From Pseudomonas chlororaphis subsp. piscium (GTDB lineage Bacteria > Pseudomonadota > Gammaproteobacteria > Pseudomonadales > Pseudomonadaceae), in NCBI RefSeq assembly GCF_003850345.1, contig NZ_CP027707.1:620001-684000 (forward strand): DNA of 64,000 nucleotides, read 5' to 3'. The translations under genes and the position numbers were made by a program. Of the stretch, positions 1-9,445 are shown piece by piece. Numbering within the stretch: the first letter of the stretch is position 1; every line of letters begins with the position of its first letter. The notes below the pieces were generated by a model, which saw only the letters and a program-made list of their open reading frames with translations, was not told where the DNA came from and did no database searches.

Positions 1-1
1 G

Positions 2-841
2 GAGCTGTGGACGGTATCCGACCGTGACGATGACCAGATCTATCGGCTCGATACCAGCGACCGGGTCTGGCAGGCCGAAACCGTGCGCATCGACGTGCCG
101 CCGGTGCCGGACAGCGGTTTGCCCTGGGGTTTGAACTCACGCACCTGGGTCGCTTCGTTCGTGCGCGGCGGCGACCTGGATTTCGAGGGCATCACCTGCG
201 ACAGCGCCGGCAACAAGTATGTGGTCAGCGAATCTCACGCGGCGGTGTTGCAACTGCCGCCGACGGGTTCGGCCGCCTGGCTGAAGATTTCGCCGATCAT
301 GGTGCGCGAGGCGCGGGCCAGCGGTATGTTGCTGCACTTCAATGCCCTGTTCGAAGGCCTGGCGGTCAACCCGGCCGGCGACAAGATCTGGCTGGCCGCC
401 GAGCGCGAGCGCCGCGGGCTGCTGTTGATCAAGCGCCAGCAGAGTGTCTGGGACTGCGACGGCGGCTGTGTGCTGCTCAGCGAGGCCGGGCTGGAAATGC
501 AGCCCCCGCAGATGCCCAAGGCCAAGGCGGTGTCTCGGGATTTCGCCGACCTGTCGCTGTTCGAGGGCAAGTTGTTCACCCTCGAGCGCAATGCGTTTCA
601 GGTCTGTCGTCGCGATGCGGCGACGGCCAAGGTCGAGCGTTGTTGGTCGTTTGCCGCCGAGGCGTTGCAGGAACACCGGCGTTATCCACAGGACTATGGC
701 CTGACCGAGGCGCTGGTGGTGGATGCCGAAGGCGCCTGGATCGGTGTGGATAACAACACCGGAGCCCGTGCAGACGGTGAAAAACGCCCGATCATCTGGC
801 GCTTCGACGCGCCCGAGGGCGGTTGGGGGGCCAAGCCGTGA
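2..841 (+). CDS. Esterase-like activity of phytase family protein (5' truncated by window edge)
   Basis: The reading frame is open from base 2, so the true start lies upstream of the window and 279 codons of the C-terminal part are seen. The protein resembles the esterase-like/phytase-type beta-propeller proteins often found next to parC in Pseudomonas: repeated hydrophobic-Gly-Asp strands and segments such as DLDFEGITCD and ALFEGLAVNP, which look like propeller blades. The substrate is unknown, and the signal peptide expected for a periplasmic protein would be outside the window. The stop codon overlaps the GTG start of the next gene (GTGA), which suggests translational coupling. The family call is from recognition of the sequence style and context; the enzymatic activity is inference. 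Confidence 0.75.
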   Translation, partial: ELWTVSDRDDDQIYRLDTSDRVWQAETVRIDVPPVPDSGLPWGLNSRTWVASFVRGGDLDFEGITCDSAGNKYVVSESHAAVLQLPPTGSAAWLKISPIMVREARASGMLLHFNALFEGLAVNPAGDKIWLAAERERRGLLLIKRQQSVWDCDGGCVLLSEAGLEMQPPQMPKAKAVSRDFADLSLFEGKLFTLERNAFQVCRRDAATAKVERCWSFAAEALQEHRRYPQDYGLTEALVVDAEGAWIGVDNNTGARADGEKRPIIWRFDAPEGGWGAKP

Positions 842-1359
842 GCCAGCAGCCACCGGGCAAACGTGCCGGGCGCGTGCTGCTGGTGCTGGCCTGGGGCGCC
901 GGGCTCTTCCTGGCGACACGGTTTTTCGGCGAGTGGGAACAGCGTCAGGAGAACCCCAATGCTGTCGTCACTTCGCAACAACATGAGGGTTACATCGAAG
1001 TGAAACTGGTCGGCAACGGCCAGGGGCATTTCGTCGCCAGCGGTCAGATCAACGGCCAGCCGGTGAGTTTCATGCTCGATACCGGAGCGACCGATGTGTC
1101 GATCCCGTCCGGGCTGGCCGAGCGTCTTGGCCTGGAGAAGGGCGCACCGGTGACCCTGAGTACCGCCAACGGTCGTAGCGAGGGTTATCGAACCCGCCTC
1201 GACCGCCTGCAACTGGGCGATATCGTCCTGCGGGATGTCCGTGCGCTGGTCGCGCCGGGCCTGGGCGGCGATCAGGTGTTGCTGGGCATGAGCGCTTTGA
1301 AAAAACTTGAATTTACCCAGCGCGGCGGCACCTTGCTGCTGCGCCAGACAACGAACTGA
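838..1359 (+). CDS. Membrane-anchored retropepsin-like aspartic protease (TIGR02281 family)
   Basis: A 173-residue protein with one N-terminal membrane segment (about residues 11-29) and a single-domain clan AA aspartic protease fold facing the periplasm. The catalytic motif is visible as MLDTGATDV with Asp81, followed by the hydrophobic-Gly motif LLGMSAL near the end. Like retropepsins it has only one D-T-G, so the active form should be a dimer. I chose the GTG at 838 because it overlaps the upstream stop codon in the GTGA arrangement; the more upstream TTG would overlap the previous gene further. The gene lies 10 bp ahead of parC. The physiological substrate is not known. Confidence 0.85.
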   Translation: MSQQPPGKRAGRVLLVLAWGAGLFLATRFFGEWEQRQENPNAVVTSQQHEGYIEVKLVGNGQGHFVASGQINGQPVSFMLDTGATDVSIPSGLAERLGLEKGAPVTLSTANGRSEGYRTRLDRLQLGDIVLRDVRALVAPGLGGDQVLLGMSALKKLEFTQRGGTLLLRQTTN

Positions 1360-1369
1360 TGAGGCCCGC

Positions 1370-3628
1370 ATGAGCGACTCCCTGGATCTCAGCCTGGATG
1401 GCGTAGAACGCCGATCGCTGGCTGACTTCACCGAAAATGCCTACCTCAACTACTCCATGTACGTGATCATGGACCGTGCTTTGCCGCATATCGGCGACGG
1501 CCTGAAACCGGTACAGCGGCGTATCGTCTACGCCATGAGTGAGCTGGGGCTGGATGCCGATTCCAAGCACAAGAAGTCCGCCCGTACGGTCGGTGACGTG
1601 CTGGGTAAGTTCCACCCCCACGGCGACTCGGCCTGCTACGAAGCCATGGTGCTGATGGCGCAGCCTTTCAGCTACCGCTACACCCTGGTGGACGGCCAGG
1701 GTAACTGGGGTGCGCCGGACGATCCCAAGTCCTTCGCCGCCATGCGTTACACCGAGGCGCGCCTGTCGCGTTACTCCGAAGTTCTGCTCAGCGAGCTGGG
1801 CCAGGGCACCGCGGACTGGGGGCCGAACTTCGACGGTACCCTGCAGGAACCCCTGGTATTGCCGGCACGTTTGCCGAATATCCTGCTCAATGGCACCACC
1901 GGTATCGCCGTGGGCATGGCCACTGACGTGCCGCCGCACAACCTGCGGGAAGTCGCCACGGCCTGTGTGCGCCTGCTGGACGAGCCCAAGGCCACGGTCG
2001 AACAGCTCTGCGAGCACATTCAGGGTCCGGACTACCCGACCGAAGCGGAAATCATCACGCCGCGCGCGGACCTGCTGAAAATCTACGAAACCGGTCGCGG
2101 TTCGGTGCGCATGCGTGCCGTCTATCGCATCGAGGATGGCGACATCATCGTCACCGCGCTGCCGCACCAGGTGTCCGGCGCCAAGGTGCTGGAGCAGATC
2201 GCCGCGCAGATGCAGGCCAAGAAGCTGCCGATGGTCGCCGACCTGCGTGACGAGTCGGACCACGAGCACCCCTGCCGGATCGTGATCATTCCACGCTCCA
2301 ACCGGGTCGATCCCGACGAGCTGATGCAACACCTGTTCGCCACCACCGAGCTGGAATCCAGCTACCGGGTCAACGTCAACATCATCGGCCTGGACGGCAA
2401 GCCGCAGCTGAAAAACCTGCGCGCCCTGCTGGTGGAATGGCTGGAGTTCCGCGTACTGACGGTGCGCCGCCGCCTGCAGTTCCGCCTGGACAAGGTCGAG
2501 CGCCGCCTGCACCTGTTGGACGGCTTGCTGATCGCCTACCTCAACCTGGATGAAGTGATCCACATCATTCGTACCGAGGACCAGCCGCGGGCCAAGTTGA
2601 TCGAGCGTTTTGCCCTGAGCGAAGTGCAGGCCGACTACATCCTCGATACCCGCCTGCGTCAGTTGGCGCGTCTGGAAGAGATGAAACTGCGCGCCGAGCA
2701 GGATGAATTGCTCAAGGAGCAGGCCAAGCTGCAAGCCCTGCTCAACAGCGAAGCCAAGCTGAAGAAGCTGGTGCGCACCGAATTGCTGCAGGACGCCGAA
2801 ACCTACGGCGACGACCGTCGTTCGCCAATCATTGAGCGCGCCGAGGCCAAGGCCTTGTCGGAAAACGAGCTGATGCCGACCGAGCCGGTCACCATCGTTC
2901 TGTCGGAAAAAGGTTGGGTACGCTGCGCCAAAGGGCATGATATCGACGCCACGGGCCTGTCCTACAAGGCTGGCGACGGCTTCAAGACCTCGGCCATCGG
3001 GCGCTCCAACCAGTTCGCGGTGTTTATCGACTCCACCGGGCGCAGTTATTCGGTGGCGGCACATACGCTGCCATCGGCCCGTGGCCAGGGTGAGCCGCTG
3101 ACCGGACGTCTGACGCCACCACCTGGTGCCAGTTTCGAATGCGTATTGTTGCCGGACGACGAGGCGCTGTACGTGATCGCGTCCGACGCGGGTTACGGTT
3201 TCGTGGTCAAGGGTGAGGATCTGCAAGCCAAGAACAAGGCCGGCAAGGCGCTGTTGAGCCTGCCGAACAACGCCAAGGTGTTGTTGCCGCGGCCGGTGAG
3301 CGATCGTGAACAGAACTGGCTGGCATCGGTGACCACCGAAGGGCGTTTGCTGGTGTTCAAGATCAGCGACCTGCCGCAGTTGGGCAAAGGCAAGGGCAAC
3401 AAGATCATCGGGATTCCGGGTGAGCGGGTGGCCAGTCGCGAGGAGTACGTGACCGATATCGCGGTCCTGCCGGAAGGTGCGACATTGGTGTTGCAGGCCG
3501 GAAAACGTACCCTGTCGCTCAAGGCCGATGATCTTGAGCACTACAAGGGCGAGCGCGGTCGCCGGGGTAACAAATTGCCACGAGGCTTCCAGCGAGTGGA
3601 TGCGTTGTTGGTAGAAACTCTCAATTGA
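1370..3628 (+). CDS. parC: DNA topoisomerase IV subunit A
   Basis: A 752-residue type IIA topoisomerase subunit that, with ParE, decatenates replicated chromosomes. The N-terminal breakage-reunion domain begins with [20 protein letters not shown], the catalytic tyrosine is Tyr127 in MRYTE, and the C-terminal third is the DNA-wrapping domain. The quinolone-resistance region reads [10 protein letters not shown] with Ser87 and Glu91, the wild-type (fluoroquinolone-sensitive) residues by P. aeruginosa numbering. The ATG at 1370 gives the usual N-terminus and follows GAGG. Its partner parE is not in the window and presumably lies upstream. Confidence 0.98.
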   Translation: MSDSLDLSLDGVERRSLADFTENAYLNYSMYVIMDRALPHIGDGLKPVQRRIVYAMSELGLDADSKHKKSARTVGDVLGKFHPHGDSACYEAMVLMAQPFSYRYTLVDGQGNWGAPDDPKSFAAMRYTEARLSRYSEVLLSELGQGTADWGPNFDGTLQEPLVLPARLPNILLNGTTGIAVGMATDVPPHNLREVATACVRLLDEPKATVEQLCEHIQGPDYPTEAEIITPRADLLKIYETGRGSVRMRAVYRIEDGDIIVTALPHQVSGAKVLEQIAAQMQAKKLPMVADLRDESDHEHPCRIVIIPRSNRVDPDELMQHLFATTELESSYRVNVNIIGLDGKPQLKNLRALLVEWLEFRVLTVRRRLQFRLDKVERRLHLLDGLLIAYLNLDEVIHIIRTEDQPRAKLIERFALSEVQADYILDTRLRQLARLEEMKLRAEQDELLKEQAKLQALLNSEAKLKKLVRTELLQDAETYGDDRRSPIIERAEAKALSENELMPTEPVTIVLSEKGWVRCAKGHDIDATGLSYKAGDGFKTSAIGRSNQFAVFIDSTGRSYSVAAHTLPSARGQGEPLTGRLTPPPGASFECVLLPDDEALYVIASDAGYGFVVKGEDLQAKNKAGKALLSLPNNAKVLLPRPVSDREQNWLASVTTEGRLLVFKISDLPQLGKGKGNKIIGIPGERVASREEYVTDIAVLPEGATLVLQAGKRTLSLKADDLEHYKGERGRRGNKLPRGFQRVDALLVETLN

Positions 3629-3804
3629 TGCGGTCTAGAGCGTCCGATCTGCGATTTAACCGGTAGATCGGCTCTACAACACTGGAGTCATGGCGCATAT
3701 TCACGGATGATATGCGCTTTCAAGCGCCGGCGTGGCTGAGCGTTATTCAGGGTTATTTTGAGTATTTACACTGTGGCTAGCCTTGTGGCCGCCACCTGGA
3801 TGGA

Positions 3805-4521
3805 ATGATGACTGCTCTGCGCCTTCCTCTTGTTTTCTTGCTCGCTGGCGTTCTTGGCCTGGCGGGTTGCAGCGTACACCAGCCGGTGTCGCTGTATCAG
3901 CTGGACAGCGGAAGTCCAGCTCAACCGGCGCAAAGTGCCGGTATGGCCGTATTGCTGGGCCCGGTACTGGTTGCCGACTATCTGCAACGTGAAACCTTGC
4001 TGCAACGTCAGAGCGACGGCAGCCTGCAGGCTTCAACCGACGGTCGTTGGGCCGGCAGCCTGTCTTCCGATATCGATCAGTTGCTGTTGCGTCAGGTCGC
4101 CGGCCAGCTGGACAGCCAGCGTGTAGTGCTGGCGCCGGCAAGCACCGGCTTCACTCCGGATGTGCAGGTGCTGCTGTCGATCACTCGCCTGGATTCGGGG
4201 GCGTCGCAACCGGCGGTTCTCGATGCGCAATGGCGCCTGATCGATCGCCGTGGACAGGTTCGCGATAACCGTATCGTCCATCTGCAGGAGCAGCATGCCG
4301 GTACCACCGCGTCCCAGGTCCAGGCCCAGGGTGTGTTGCTGCAACGCCTGGCCGAGCAGCTGTCGGGTGCCCTCAAGCCGCTGGCCAACCAGCCTGCGGT
4401 AGCCGAGGTGCCACGCAAGGCGGCGCCTGCGCCGGCGGCAAAGCCGGTCGAGCAGGAGAAACAGCCAAAGATTCCGATGGCCACACCAATCCGCACGGAT
4501 ATGGAAGTGTTCCGCTTCTGA
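3805..4521 (+). CDS. PqiC-like outer-membrane-type lipoprotein (ABC transport auxiliary family)
   Basis: A 238-residue lipoprotein: a short signal sequence ends in the lipobox LAGC, with the modified Cys at about residue 22. It is followed by the family's typical opening (SVHQPVSLYQLDSG). The body has the beta-alpha folds of the PqiC/DUF330 family, with a conserved-looking GPVLVADYLQRETLL segment. PqiC-type lipoproteins work with MCE-domain (PqiB) and PqiA proteins in lipid transport between membranes. Here the gene stands alone after parC with no pqiA or pqiB nearby, so its partner must be encoded elsewhere. The C-terminus (residues about 190-225) is rich in Ala, Pro and Lys. Two adjacent ATGs (3805, 3808) are possible starts. 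Function is inferred from family resemblance. Confidence 0.75.
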   Translation: MMTALRLPLVFLLAGVLGLAGCSVHQPVSLYQLDSGSPAQPAQSAGMAVLLGPVLVADYLQRETLLQRQSDGSLQASTDGRWAGSLSSDIDQLLLRQVAGQLDSQRVVLAPASTGFTPDVQVLLSITRLDSGASQPAVLDAQWRLIDRRGQVRDNRIVHLQEQHAGTTASQVQAQGVLLQRLAEQLSGALKPLANQPAVAEVPRKAAPAPAAKPVEQEKQPKIPMATPIRTDMEVFRF

Positions 4522-4536
4522 GTGTTGCGGTTCCAG

Positions 4537-4566
4537 GACAAAGCCCGCTGATTAGCGGGCTTTGTC
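4537..4566 (+). terminator. Rho-independent terminator after the PqiC-like gene
   Basis: Perfect 12-bp stem (GACAAAGCCCGC and its complement) with a short ATTA-type loop, lying 16 bp after the stop codon. Confidence 0.85.
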
Positions 4567-4620
4567 GTTTCTGGAGAGTTGTTCGGTAGCTCGGGCGCTC
4601 TGCGGTGTTATGCAGATTGC

Positions 4621-4680
4621 TATCGCGGGCAAGCCTCGCTCCTACAGAAGCAGGTAGGTGCGAGGCTTGCCCGCGATGGC
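4621..4680. repeat. REPIN: paired REP elements
   Basis: Two inverted copies of the REP core GCGGGCAAGCCTCGC separated by about 25 bp, one at 4625 and the other ending near 4675. The same family recurs near 14.8, 54.1, 56.4 and 59.1 kb. Such paired repeats are mobilised in trans by RAYT transposases in Pseudomonas; no RAYT gene is present here. Confidence 0.9.
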
Positions 4681-4695
4681 GTCAGCCCGATCAAT

Positions 4696-4737
4696 GCCCA
4701 ACAAAAAGCCCGCATCGCTGCGGGCTTTTTGTTGGGC
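4696..4737. terminator. Bidirectional terminator between the REPIN and ahpA
   Basis: Perfect 18-bp stem with a 6-nt loop containing AAAAAGCCCGC and its complement. A-runs and T-runs flank the GC-rich part, so it can end transcription from both sides, mainly that of ahpA on the minus strand. Confidence 0.85.
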
Positions 4738-4744
4738 GGCTGGC

Positions 4745-6289
4745 TTACAGCTTGGCCCGGGTCTCGTGCATGCGCGCCAGTTGCCGCTCCAGCATCGATG
4801 GATAAGGCTCCATCAGGCGCTCGACGCAGCAGGCGCCTTCCGGGCTGGCGATCGGACGGATGCGCGCGCGCTGACGAATCAGGGCGTCATCGTTGATCTT
4901 GCGCTCGACCAGCAGCAGGTTGCGGCTGTGCTGGGACAACGCCAGGGCGTCCTGGGCAGTCTCGGTCAGCAGCAGGTCGATCTGGCTCAAGCCGAACAGC
5001 TCTTCGCCCAGGGTCAGGCCCAGTTGCAGCTGCAGGGTGATGCCGCTGTCGGCCACTTCGATTTGCAAGGCGTGGCCCAAGGCGCGCAGCAATTCGCCGC
5101 AGCAGATGGCGTTGGTCAGGTAGTCGTCGCCGCTGTCTTCGCTGTGGAACAGCATCAGCGTGCTGCCGTCGTTCAGGGTGTGCAGTTCGCTCTGGTACAG
5201 CGAGGCAGCCTGGTCGAGGCAGTCGCGATAACGCTCCAGCAATTCCGTCAGGCGGGCGCGGGGCAGGCGGCGCAGTTGCTCCTGGGCGCCCAGTTGCACG
5301 GCCAGTACCGCGCTGTGCTGCGGTTGTGCCGGTACTGCTGGTTTTACAATCGGCTTGGCAGCGGTCGCGCTGGACGAGCTGTCGCGAAGATCGGCGAACG
5401 GGTCTTCATCGTCGGCCAGATCCTCTTCGGCGTTGACCACATGCCGCGGCGCGGGCTTGAGGCCGGCCACCGGACTGCTTTCATCGAAGCTCGGGTCACG
5501 CAGGTTGCGCACCTCGAAGCTCGGTTCAGCGTCTTCGCTGTCGTCGTAGTCGGTGTCGTCGAGCTCGGCTTCCGGTTCGGGCTCCGGTTCGACCTTCTCC
5601 GGCGCGAAGCTGGCGTGCAGCTGGCGCGCCAGGTCGCCGATCTCGTCCTGGCGCTGGGTGGCCGGGGTGTGCTCGTCGATATCCCGCAGCCAGACCCGCA
5701 GTTGCATCAGCGGCGTGGAGATGTGCCGCCCCAGGCGCAGGCTCAAGGCCAGGGCCAAGGCCAGCAGGATGGCGCTGAGAATGCCCATGCTCTGCAGGCT
5801 GATGGTCATCGGCTGCTGGAATTGTTCCATGTCCAGGCTGATGCGCAGGTTGCCCGCGGTTACGTCCTGGAAGGTGATCTTGGTCTGGTAGACGCCTTCG
5901 GTTTCACCCAGCAGGCTGCTTTTCGGGCGCTGACCGGCTTCGGCGAGGATGCGGTTGTCCACGCTGTAGATCGCCGCGTGGGCCACCAGCGGGTTCTTGG
6001 TCAGGTTGTTCAGCAGCACGTTGAGGCTGAGGATGTCGTTGGACACCAACAGCTCGGTGGCCGAGGTCGCGGTCTGGGTGGTCAGGCTCTGACCCAGGGC
6101 GTCGGCTTGCTCGTGCATGGCCTGCTTGAATTGCAGCCCCATCACGCAGGCATAGATCACCAGGGCCAGGGCGACCAGGATCACGTTATGGCTGGCAATG
6201 CGCAATGCAATCGGTACACGGCGATGGCGCAGTGCACGGAAGATCAGCAGGAAGAAGTTATCGGTTTTAACTGGCGTGGGCCGGTTCAC
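4745..6289 (-). CDS. ahpA: AhpA/YtjB family membrane protein
   Basis: A 514-residue inner-membrane protein encoded divergently from serB, as in E. coli ytjB-serB. Transmembrane segments lie at about residues 32-52 and 165-186 and flank a periplasmic sensor-like region. After the second segment comes a HAMP-like stretch (about 185-225), then a very acidic, Pro-rich linker (230-305). The C-terminal 320-450 region resembles a degenerate class III nucleotide-cyclase fold (NDGSTLMLF, then a helix, then LQLQLGLTLG), which I infer from pattern only. The start is GTG at 6289; no better in-frame start was seen. The protein's role is not established. Confidence 0.8.
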   Translation of the reverse strand: MNRPTPVKTDNFFLLIFRALRHRRVPIALRIASHNVILVALALVIYACVMGLQFKQAMHEQADALGQSLTTQTATSATELLVSNDILSLNVLLNNLTKNPLVAHAAIYSVDNRILAEAGQRPKSSLLGETEGVYQTKITFQDVTAGNLRISLDMEQFQQPMTISLQSMGILSAILLALALALSLRLGRHISTPLMQLRVWLRDIDEHTPATQRQDEIGDLARQLHASFAPEKVEPEPEPEAELDDTDYDDSEDAEPSFEVRNLRDPSFDESSPVAGLKPAPRHVVNAEEDLADDEDPFADLRDSSSSATAAKPIVKPAVPAQPQHSAVLAVQLGAQEQLRRLPRARLTELLERYRDCLDQAASLYQSELHTLNDGSTLMLFHSEDSGDDYLTNAICCGELLRALGHALQIEVADSGITLQLQLGLTLGEELFGLSQIDLLLTETAQDALALSQHSRNLLLVERKINDDALIRQRARIRPIASPEGACCVERLMEPYPSMLERQLARMHETRAKL

Positions 6290-6423
6290 TGAGCTCGGCT
6301 CTTTTGTCCGTGAAGTTGAGGCGCAGTATAGCGACAGGCCCTAGACCGGCAAAGCGCTGGCTGTGCCCGATGGTCACTGAAAGTGGGTAGAATGCGGTTT
6401 TTTTCCACCTGCGGGGGTGCGCC
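6290..6423. promoter_or_regulatory. Divergent promoter region ahpA/serB
   Basis: A 134-bp divergent spacer. A TAGAAT sequence at about 6387-6392 fits a -10 element for serB, whose TTG start follows a GGGGGT ribosome-binding sequence. No clear -35 was assigned. Confidence 0.45.
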
Positions 6424-7638
6424 TTGCGCGAAATCGTCCTGATAAACATCACTGGTGAGGACCGTCCGGGTCTCACTGCGGCCATTACCGGCGTTCTGGC
6501 CCAGGGTGGTGTGAACATTCTCGACATCGGTCAGGCGGTGATTCACGACACTCTGTCGTTCGGCATCCTGGTTGAAATTCCGGACAACGAGCAGAGCTCG
6601 TCGGTGCTCAAGGACATTCTGTTCACCGCCTATGAGCTGGACCAGCAGGTCCGTTTCACGCCGGTTTCCGAAGCGGATTACCAGCAGTGGGTCGGTGGCC
6701 AGGGCAAGAAGCGCCATATCGTCACTTTGCTGACCCGCAAGGTCACCGCCGAGCAGTTGCAGCGCGTCAGTTCGATCACCGCCAAGTACGGCTTGAACAT
6801 CGACCATATCGATCGCCTCTCCGGGCGCATGCCGCTGGATACCCCGGCCGACAAGGGCAAGGGCTGCATCGAGTTCTCCGTGCGCGGCGAAGCGGCCGAT
6901 CCGCAGGCGTTGCGTGCCGAGTTCCTGAGCGTTGCCCAGGAGCTGAACGTCGATATCGCCTTCCAGGAAGACTCGCTGTTCCGTCGTAACCGCCGCTTGG
7001 CGGTGTTCGACATGGACTCGACGCTGATCGAGGCGGAAGTCATCGACGAGTTGGCCAAGGCGGCCGGCGTGGGTGACCGGGTAGCGGAAATCACCGAGCG
7101 GGCCATGGCCGGCGAACTGGATTTCCGGGCCAGCTTCAAGGAACGCCTGGCCTTGCTCCAGGGCCTGGACATCAAGGTGCTGGACTCCATTGGCGCATCG
7201 CTACGCTTGACCGAAGGCGCCGAGACCCTGTTCGCCGAACTCAAGCGCCTGGGTTACAAGACCGCGATCCTGTCGGGTGGCTTCACCTACTTCGCCAAGC
7301 AATTGCAGGCCAAGCTGGGGATCGACTACGTATTCGCCAACGAGCTGGAAGTGGTCGACGGCAAGGTGACCGGTGTCGCGGTCGAGCCGATTGTCGACGC
7401 CCAGCGCAAGGCCGATCTGCTGCGCGAGCTGGCCGCCAAGGAAGGGTTGCGCCTGGAGCAGACCATCGCGGTCGGCGACGGCGCCAACGACCTGCCGATG
7501 TTGGCGATTGCCGGCCTGGGCGTGGCCTTCCGCGCCAAGCCGCTGGTCAAGCAGTCGGCCAAGCAGGCGATTTCCACCCTGGGCCTGGATGGTGTGCTTT
7601 ATCTGCTGGGTTTCCGCGATCGCGACGGTCAGCTCTGA
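6424..7638 (+). CDS. serB: Phosphoserine phosphatase
   Basis: A 404-residue enzyme for the last step of serine synthesis (phosphoserine to serine). Two tandem ACT-like domains occupy the first ~170 residues (N-terminal REIVLINITGEDRPGL). They are followed by a HAD domain whose nucleophile motif is FDMDSTLIE with Asp196 and Asp198, and whose later motifs include SGGFTYFA and GDGANDLPML. The long form with two ACT domains is usual for pseudomonads. The start is TTG at 6424, supported by the conserved N-terminus and the GGGGGT upstream; no in-frame ATG gives a full ACT domain. Confidence 0.97.
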   Translation: MREIVLINITGEDRPGLTAAITGVLAQGGVNILDIGQAVIHDTLSFGILVEIPDNEQSSSVLKDILFTAYELDQQVRFTPVSEADYQQWVGGQGKKRHIVTLLTRKVTAEQLQRVSSITAKYGLNIDHIDRLSGRMPLDTPADKGKGCIEFSVRGEAADPQALRAEFLSVAQELNVDIAFQEDSLFRRNRRLAVFDMDSTLIEAEVIDELAKAAGVGDRVAEITERAMAGELDFRASFKERLALLQGLDIKVLDSIGASLRLTEGAETLFAELKRLGYKTAILSGGFTYFAKQLQAKLGIDYVFANELEVVDGKVTGVAVEPIVDAQRKADLLRELAAKEGLRLEQTIAVGDGANDLPMLAIAGLGVAFRAKPLVKQSAKQAISTLGLDGVLYLLGFRDRDGQL

Positions 7639-7652
7639 GCCGAACCCAAGGT

Positions 7653-7683
7653 AAAAAAAACGCCGCGATCTGCGGCGTTTTTT
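7653..7683. terminator. Bidirectional terminator between serB and psd
   Basis: A-run, then the stem CGCCGC-GATCT-GCGGCG, then a T-run. It lies between two convergent genes and can serve both. Confidence 0.9.
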
Positions 7684-7708
7684 ATGTCCGGCTTTTTATG
7701 CCCAAAGC

Positions 7709-8569
7709 TCAGGCCTTGGGTAGACCCATGCCCTGGCCCATCTGCACCGGCGAGCCAGCCGCCAGTTCTTCGGCCCACTGCACTTGCTCCGGCCCGAACA
7801 GCACGATCGCGGTGGAGCCCAGCTTGAAGCGGCCCAATTCGGCGCCTTTTTCCAGATGGATCGGTGCGCGGGCGGCTTCGTCGTAGCGCACGGTCTTCAG
7901 TTCGCGCTTCGGCGGAGTCACCAGGCCGGCCCAGACGGTTTCGATCGAGGCCACGATCATCGCGCCCACCAGTACCACGGCCATCGGGCCGCGCTCGGTA
8001 TCGAAAACGCACACCACGCGCTCGTTGCGGGCGAACAGCTCTGGCACGTTTTCCGCGGTGGTCTGGTTGACCGAGAAGATCCGCCCCGGCACGTAGACCA
8101 TTTCCCGCAGGGTGCCGGCCAACGGCATGTGCACGCGGTGGTAGTCCTTCGGCGACAGGTAGATGGTGGCGAAATCGCCGCCCATGAACGGGGCTGCCAG
8201 GGCCGAATCGCCACCCAGCAGTTCCAGCACGCTGAAGCTGTGGCCCTTGGCCTGGAATACCCGGCCGTGTTCGATCGGGCCGAGCTGGCTGACCGCGCCG
8301 TCGGCCGGGCTGAGGATCGCTCCCGGAGTCTGGTCCAGCGGGCGGGCGCCGTCTTTCAGGGCGCGGGTGAAGAAGGCGTTGAAGTGCTCATAGGCGGTCA
8401 GGTCTTCCACCAGCGCTTGCGACATGTCCACCTGATAACGCTTGGCGAACCAGGCGGTGAAGGCATTCTTGAACCAGCGCACGCGGCACTCGGCGATGCA
8501 GCCGGCCAGGCGCGACAGCAGGTGGTGAGGCAGCAGGTGCTGGCTGAGGATAAACAAACGCTTTTTCAT
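7709..8569 (-). CDS. psd: Phosphatidylserine decarboxylase proenzyme
   Basis: A 286-residue membrane-associated enzyme converting phosphatidylserine to phosphatidylethanolamine. The self-cleavage motif LGST is present, with Ser252 as the residue that becomes the pyruvoyl group. Other family motifs are SPADGAVS and KDYHRVHMP. The ATG follows AAGGA. It lies 17 bp downstream of rhdA on the same strand, so the two are probably co-transcribed. Confidence 0.97.
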   Translation of the reverse strand: MKKRLFILSQHLLPHHLLSRLAGCIAECRVRWFKNAFTAWFAKRYQVDMSQALVEDLTAYEHFNAFFTRALKDGARPLDQTPGAILSPADGAVSQLGPIEHGRVFQAKGHSFSVLELLGGDSALAAPFMGGDFATIYLSPKDYHRVHMPLAGTLREMVYVPGRIFSVNQTTAENVPELFARNERVVCVFDTERGPMAVVLVGAMIVASIETVWAGLVTPPKRELKTVRYDEAARAPIHLEKGAELGRFKLGSTAIVLFGPEQVQWAEELAAGSPVQMGQGMGLPKA

Positions 8570-8586
8570 TAACTGTCCTTAAACCT

Positions 8587-9402
8587 TTAAATCTCTACGG
8601 GCGTGTCAGGGTGGTTGCCCCATTCGCCCCAGGAACCGGCATAGCCTTTGACTCGCGGATAACCGAGCGCCTTGGCCACCAGATAGGTGAAGCCAGAGCG
8701 ATGGTGAGTCTGGCAGTGGGTAATCACTTCTTTGTCTTTGCTGATGCCGAGCTGTTCGAGGATCTGCGGCATGTCGCCGCGGATCCGCAGGTTACGCGCC
8801 TGGTCCATGCCAGCGGTCCACTCGAAGTTGATCGCGCCGGGAATATGCCCACCTTTGGCGGCGAGGACTTTCTCCCCCGAGTACTCCAGCGGTCCGCGGG
8901 CATCCCAGATCGCCAGGTCGGCCGCGCCAAGACGGCTTTGCAGGTATTCGCGGGTGGCGGTCGGCTCGTCGTGCAGGGTCAGGGTGACAGGGCCGCCGAC
9001 GGCTGCCGGGACTTCGTTCGAGACCGGCAGGCCGTCCGCCAGCCAGGCCAGCAGCCCGCCGTCCAGGTAGTGGTAGCGGGAGTGGCCGATGACATCCAGC
9101 AACCAGATGAACCGCCCGGCCCAGCCACCGCCTTCGTCGTCGTAGACCACGTAGACCGCGTCCGGGTTATGCCCCAGTTCGCCGAACAGGGCTTCGAGGG
9201 CCGCCTGTGGCGGCATCAGCCCTGGCGCCGGCGCCTGACCGAGCTGGGTGCGTTTGGGGTCGACGAAACGCGCGCCGGGGATGTGGCCCGCGGCATAGCG
9301 GGCGGCGCTGGTCAGGTCCACCAGGATCAGTTCGCGGGCGTCCAGGCGAGGGAGCAGGTCGCTCGGCTCGATCACCAGCGGCAAGCCAGAGAAGTCAGGC
9401 AT
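8587..9402 (-). CDS. rhdA: Thiosulfate sulfurtransferase (rhodanese)
   Basis: A 271-residue tandem-rhodanese protein: an inactive N-terminal domain and a catalytic C-terminal domain. The active-site loop is CQTHHR with Cys230, the same residue number and loop known for the Azotobacter/Pseudomonas RhdA type, in which the loop is basic rather than the CRxG type of mammalian enzymes. It transfers sulfane sulfur from thiosulfate, classically to cyanide. I chose the ATG at 9402, which has GGAGA 6 bp upstream, over a GTG 18 bp earlier. It is followed closely by psd. Confidence 0.93.
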   Translation of the reverse strand: MPDFSGLPLVIEPSDLLPRLDARELILVDLTSAARYAAGHIPGARFVDPKRTQLGQAPAPGLMPPQAALEALFGELGHNPDAVYVVYDDEGGGWAGRFIWLLDVIGHSRYHYLDGGLLAWLADGLPVSNEVPAAVGGPVTLTLHDEPTATREYLQSRLGAADLAIWDARGPLEYSGEKVLAAKGGHIPGAINFEWTAGMDQARNLRIRGDMPQILEQLGISKDKEVITHCQTHHRSGFTYLVAKALGYPRVKGYAGSWGEWGNHPDTPVEI

Positions 9403-9445
9403 GTGAGGTCTCCAGGGCACAAAGGGAGGGATTGTAGCGCAAGCG

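Noticed and set aside
1313..3541. Long antisense open frame (about 740 codons) opposite parC
   Set aside because: It mirrors a strongly conserved gene in a high-GC genome, has no recognised domain, and lacks ribosome-binding support. The sense gene explains the region.
3644..3671. CCGATCT...AGATCGG inverted repeat after parC as a terminator
   Set aside because: Seven-bp stem, 14-nt loop and no T-run; not convincing.
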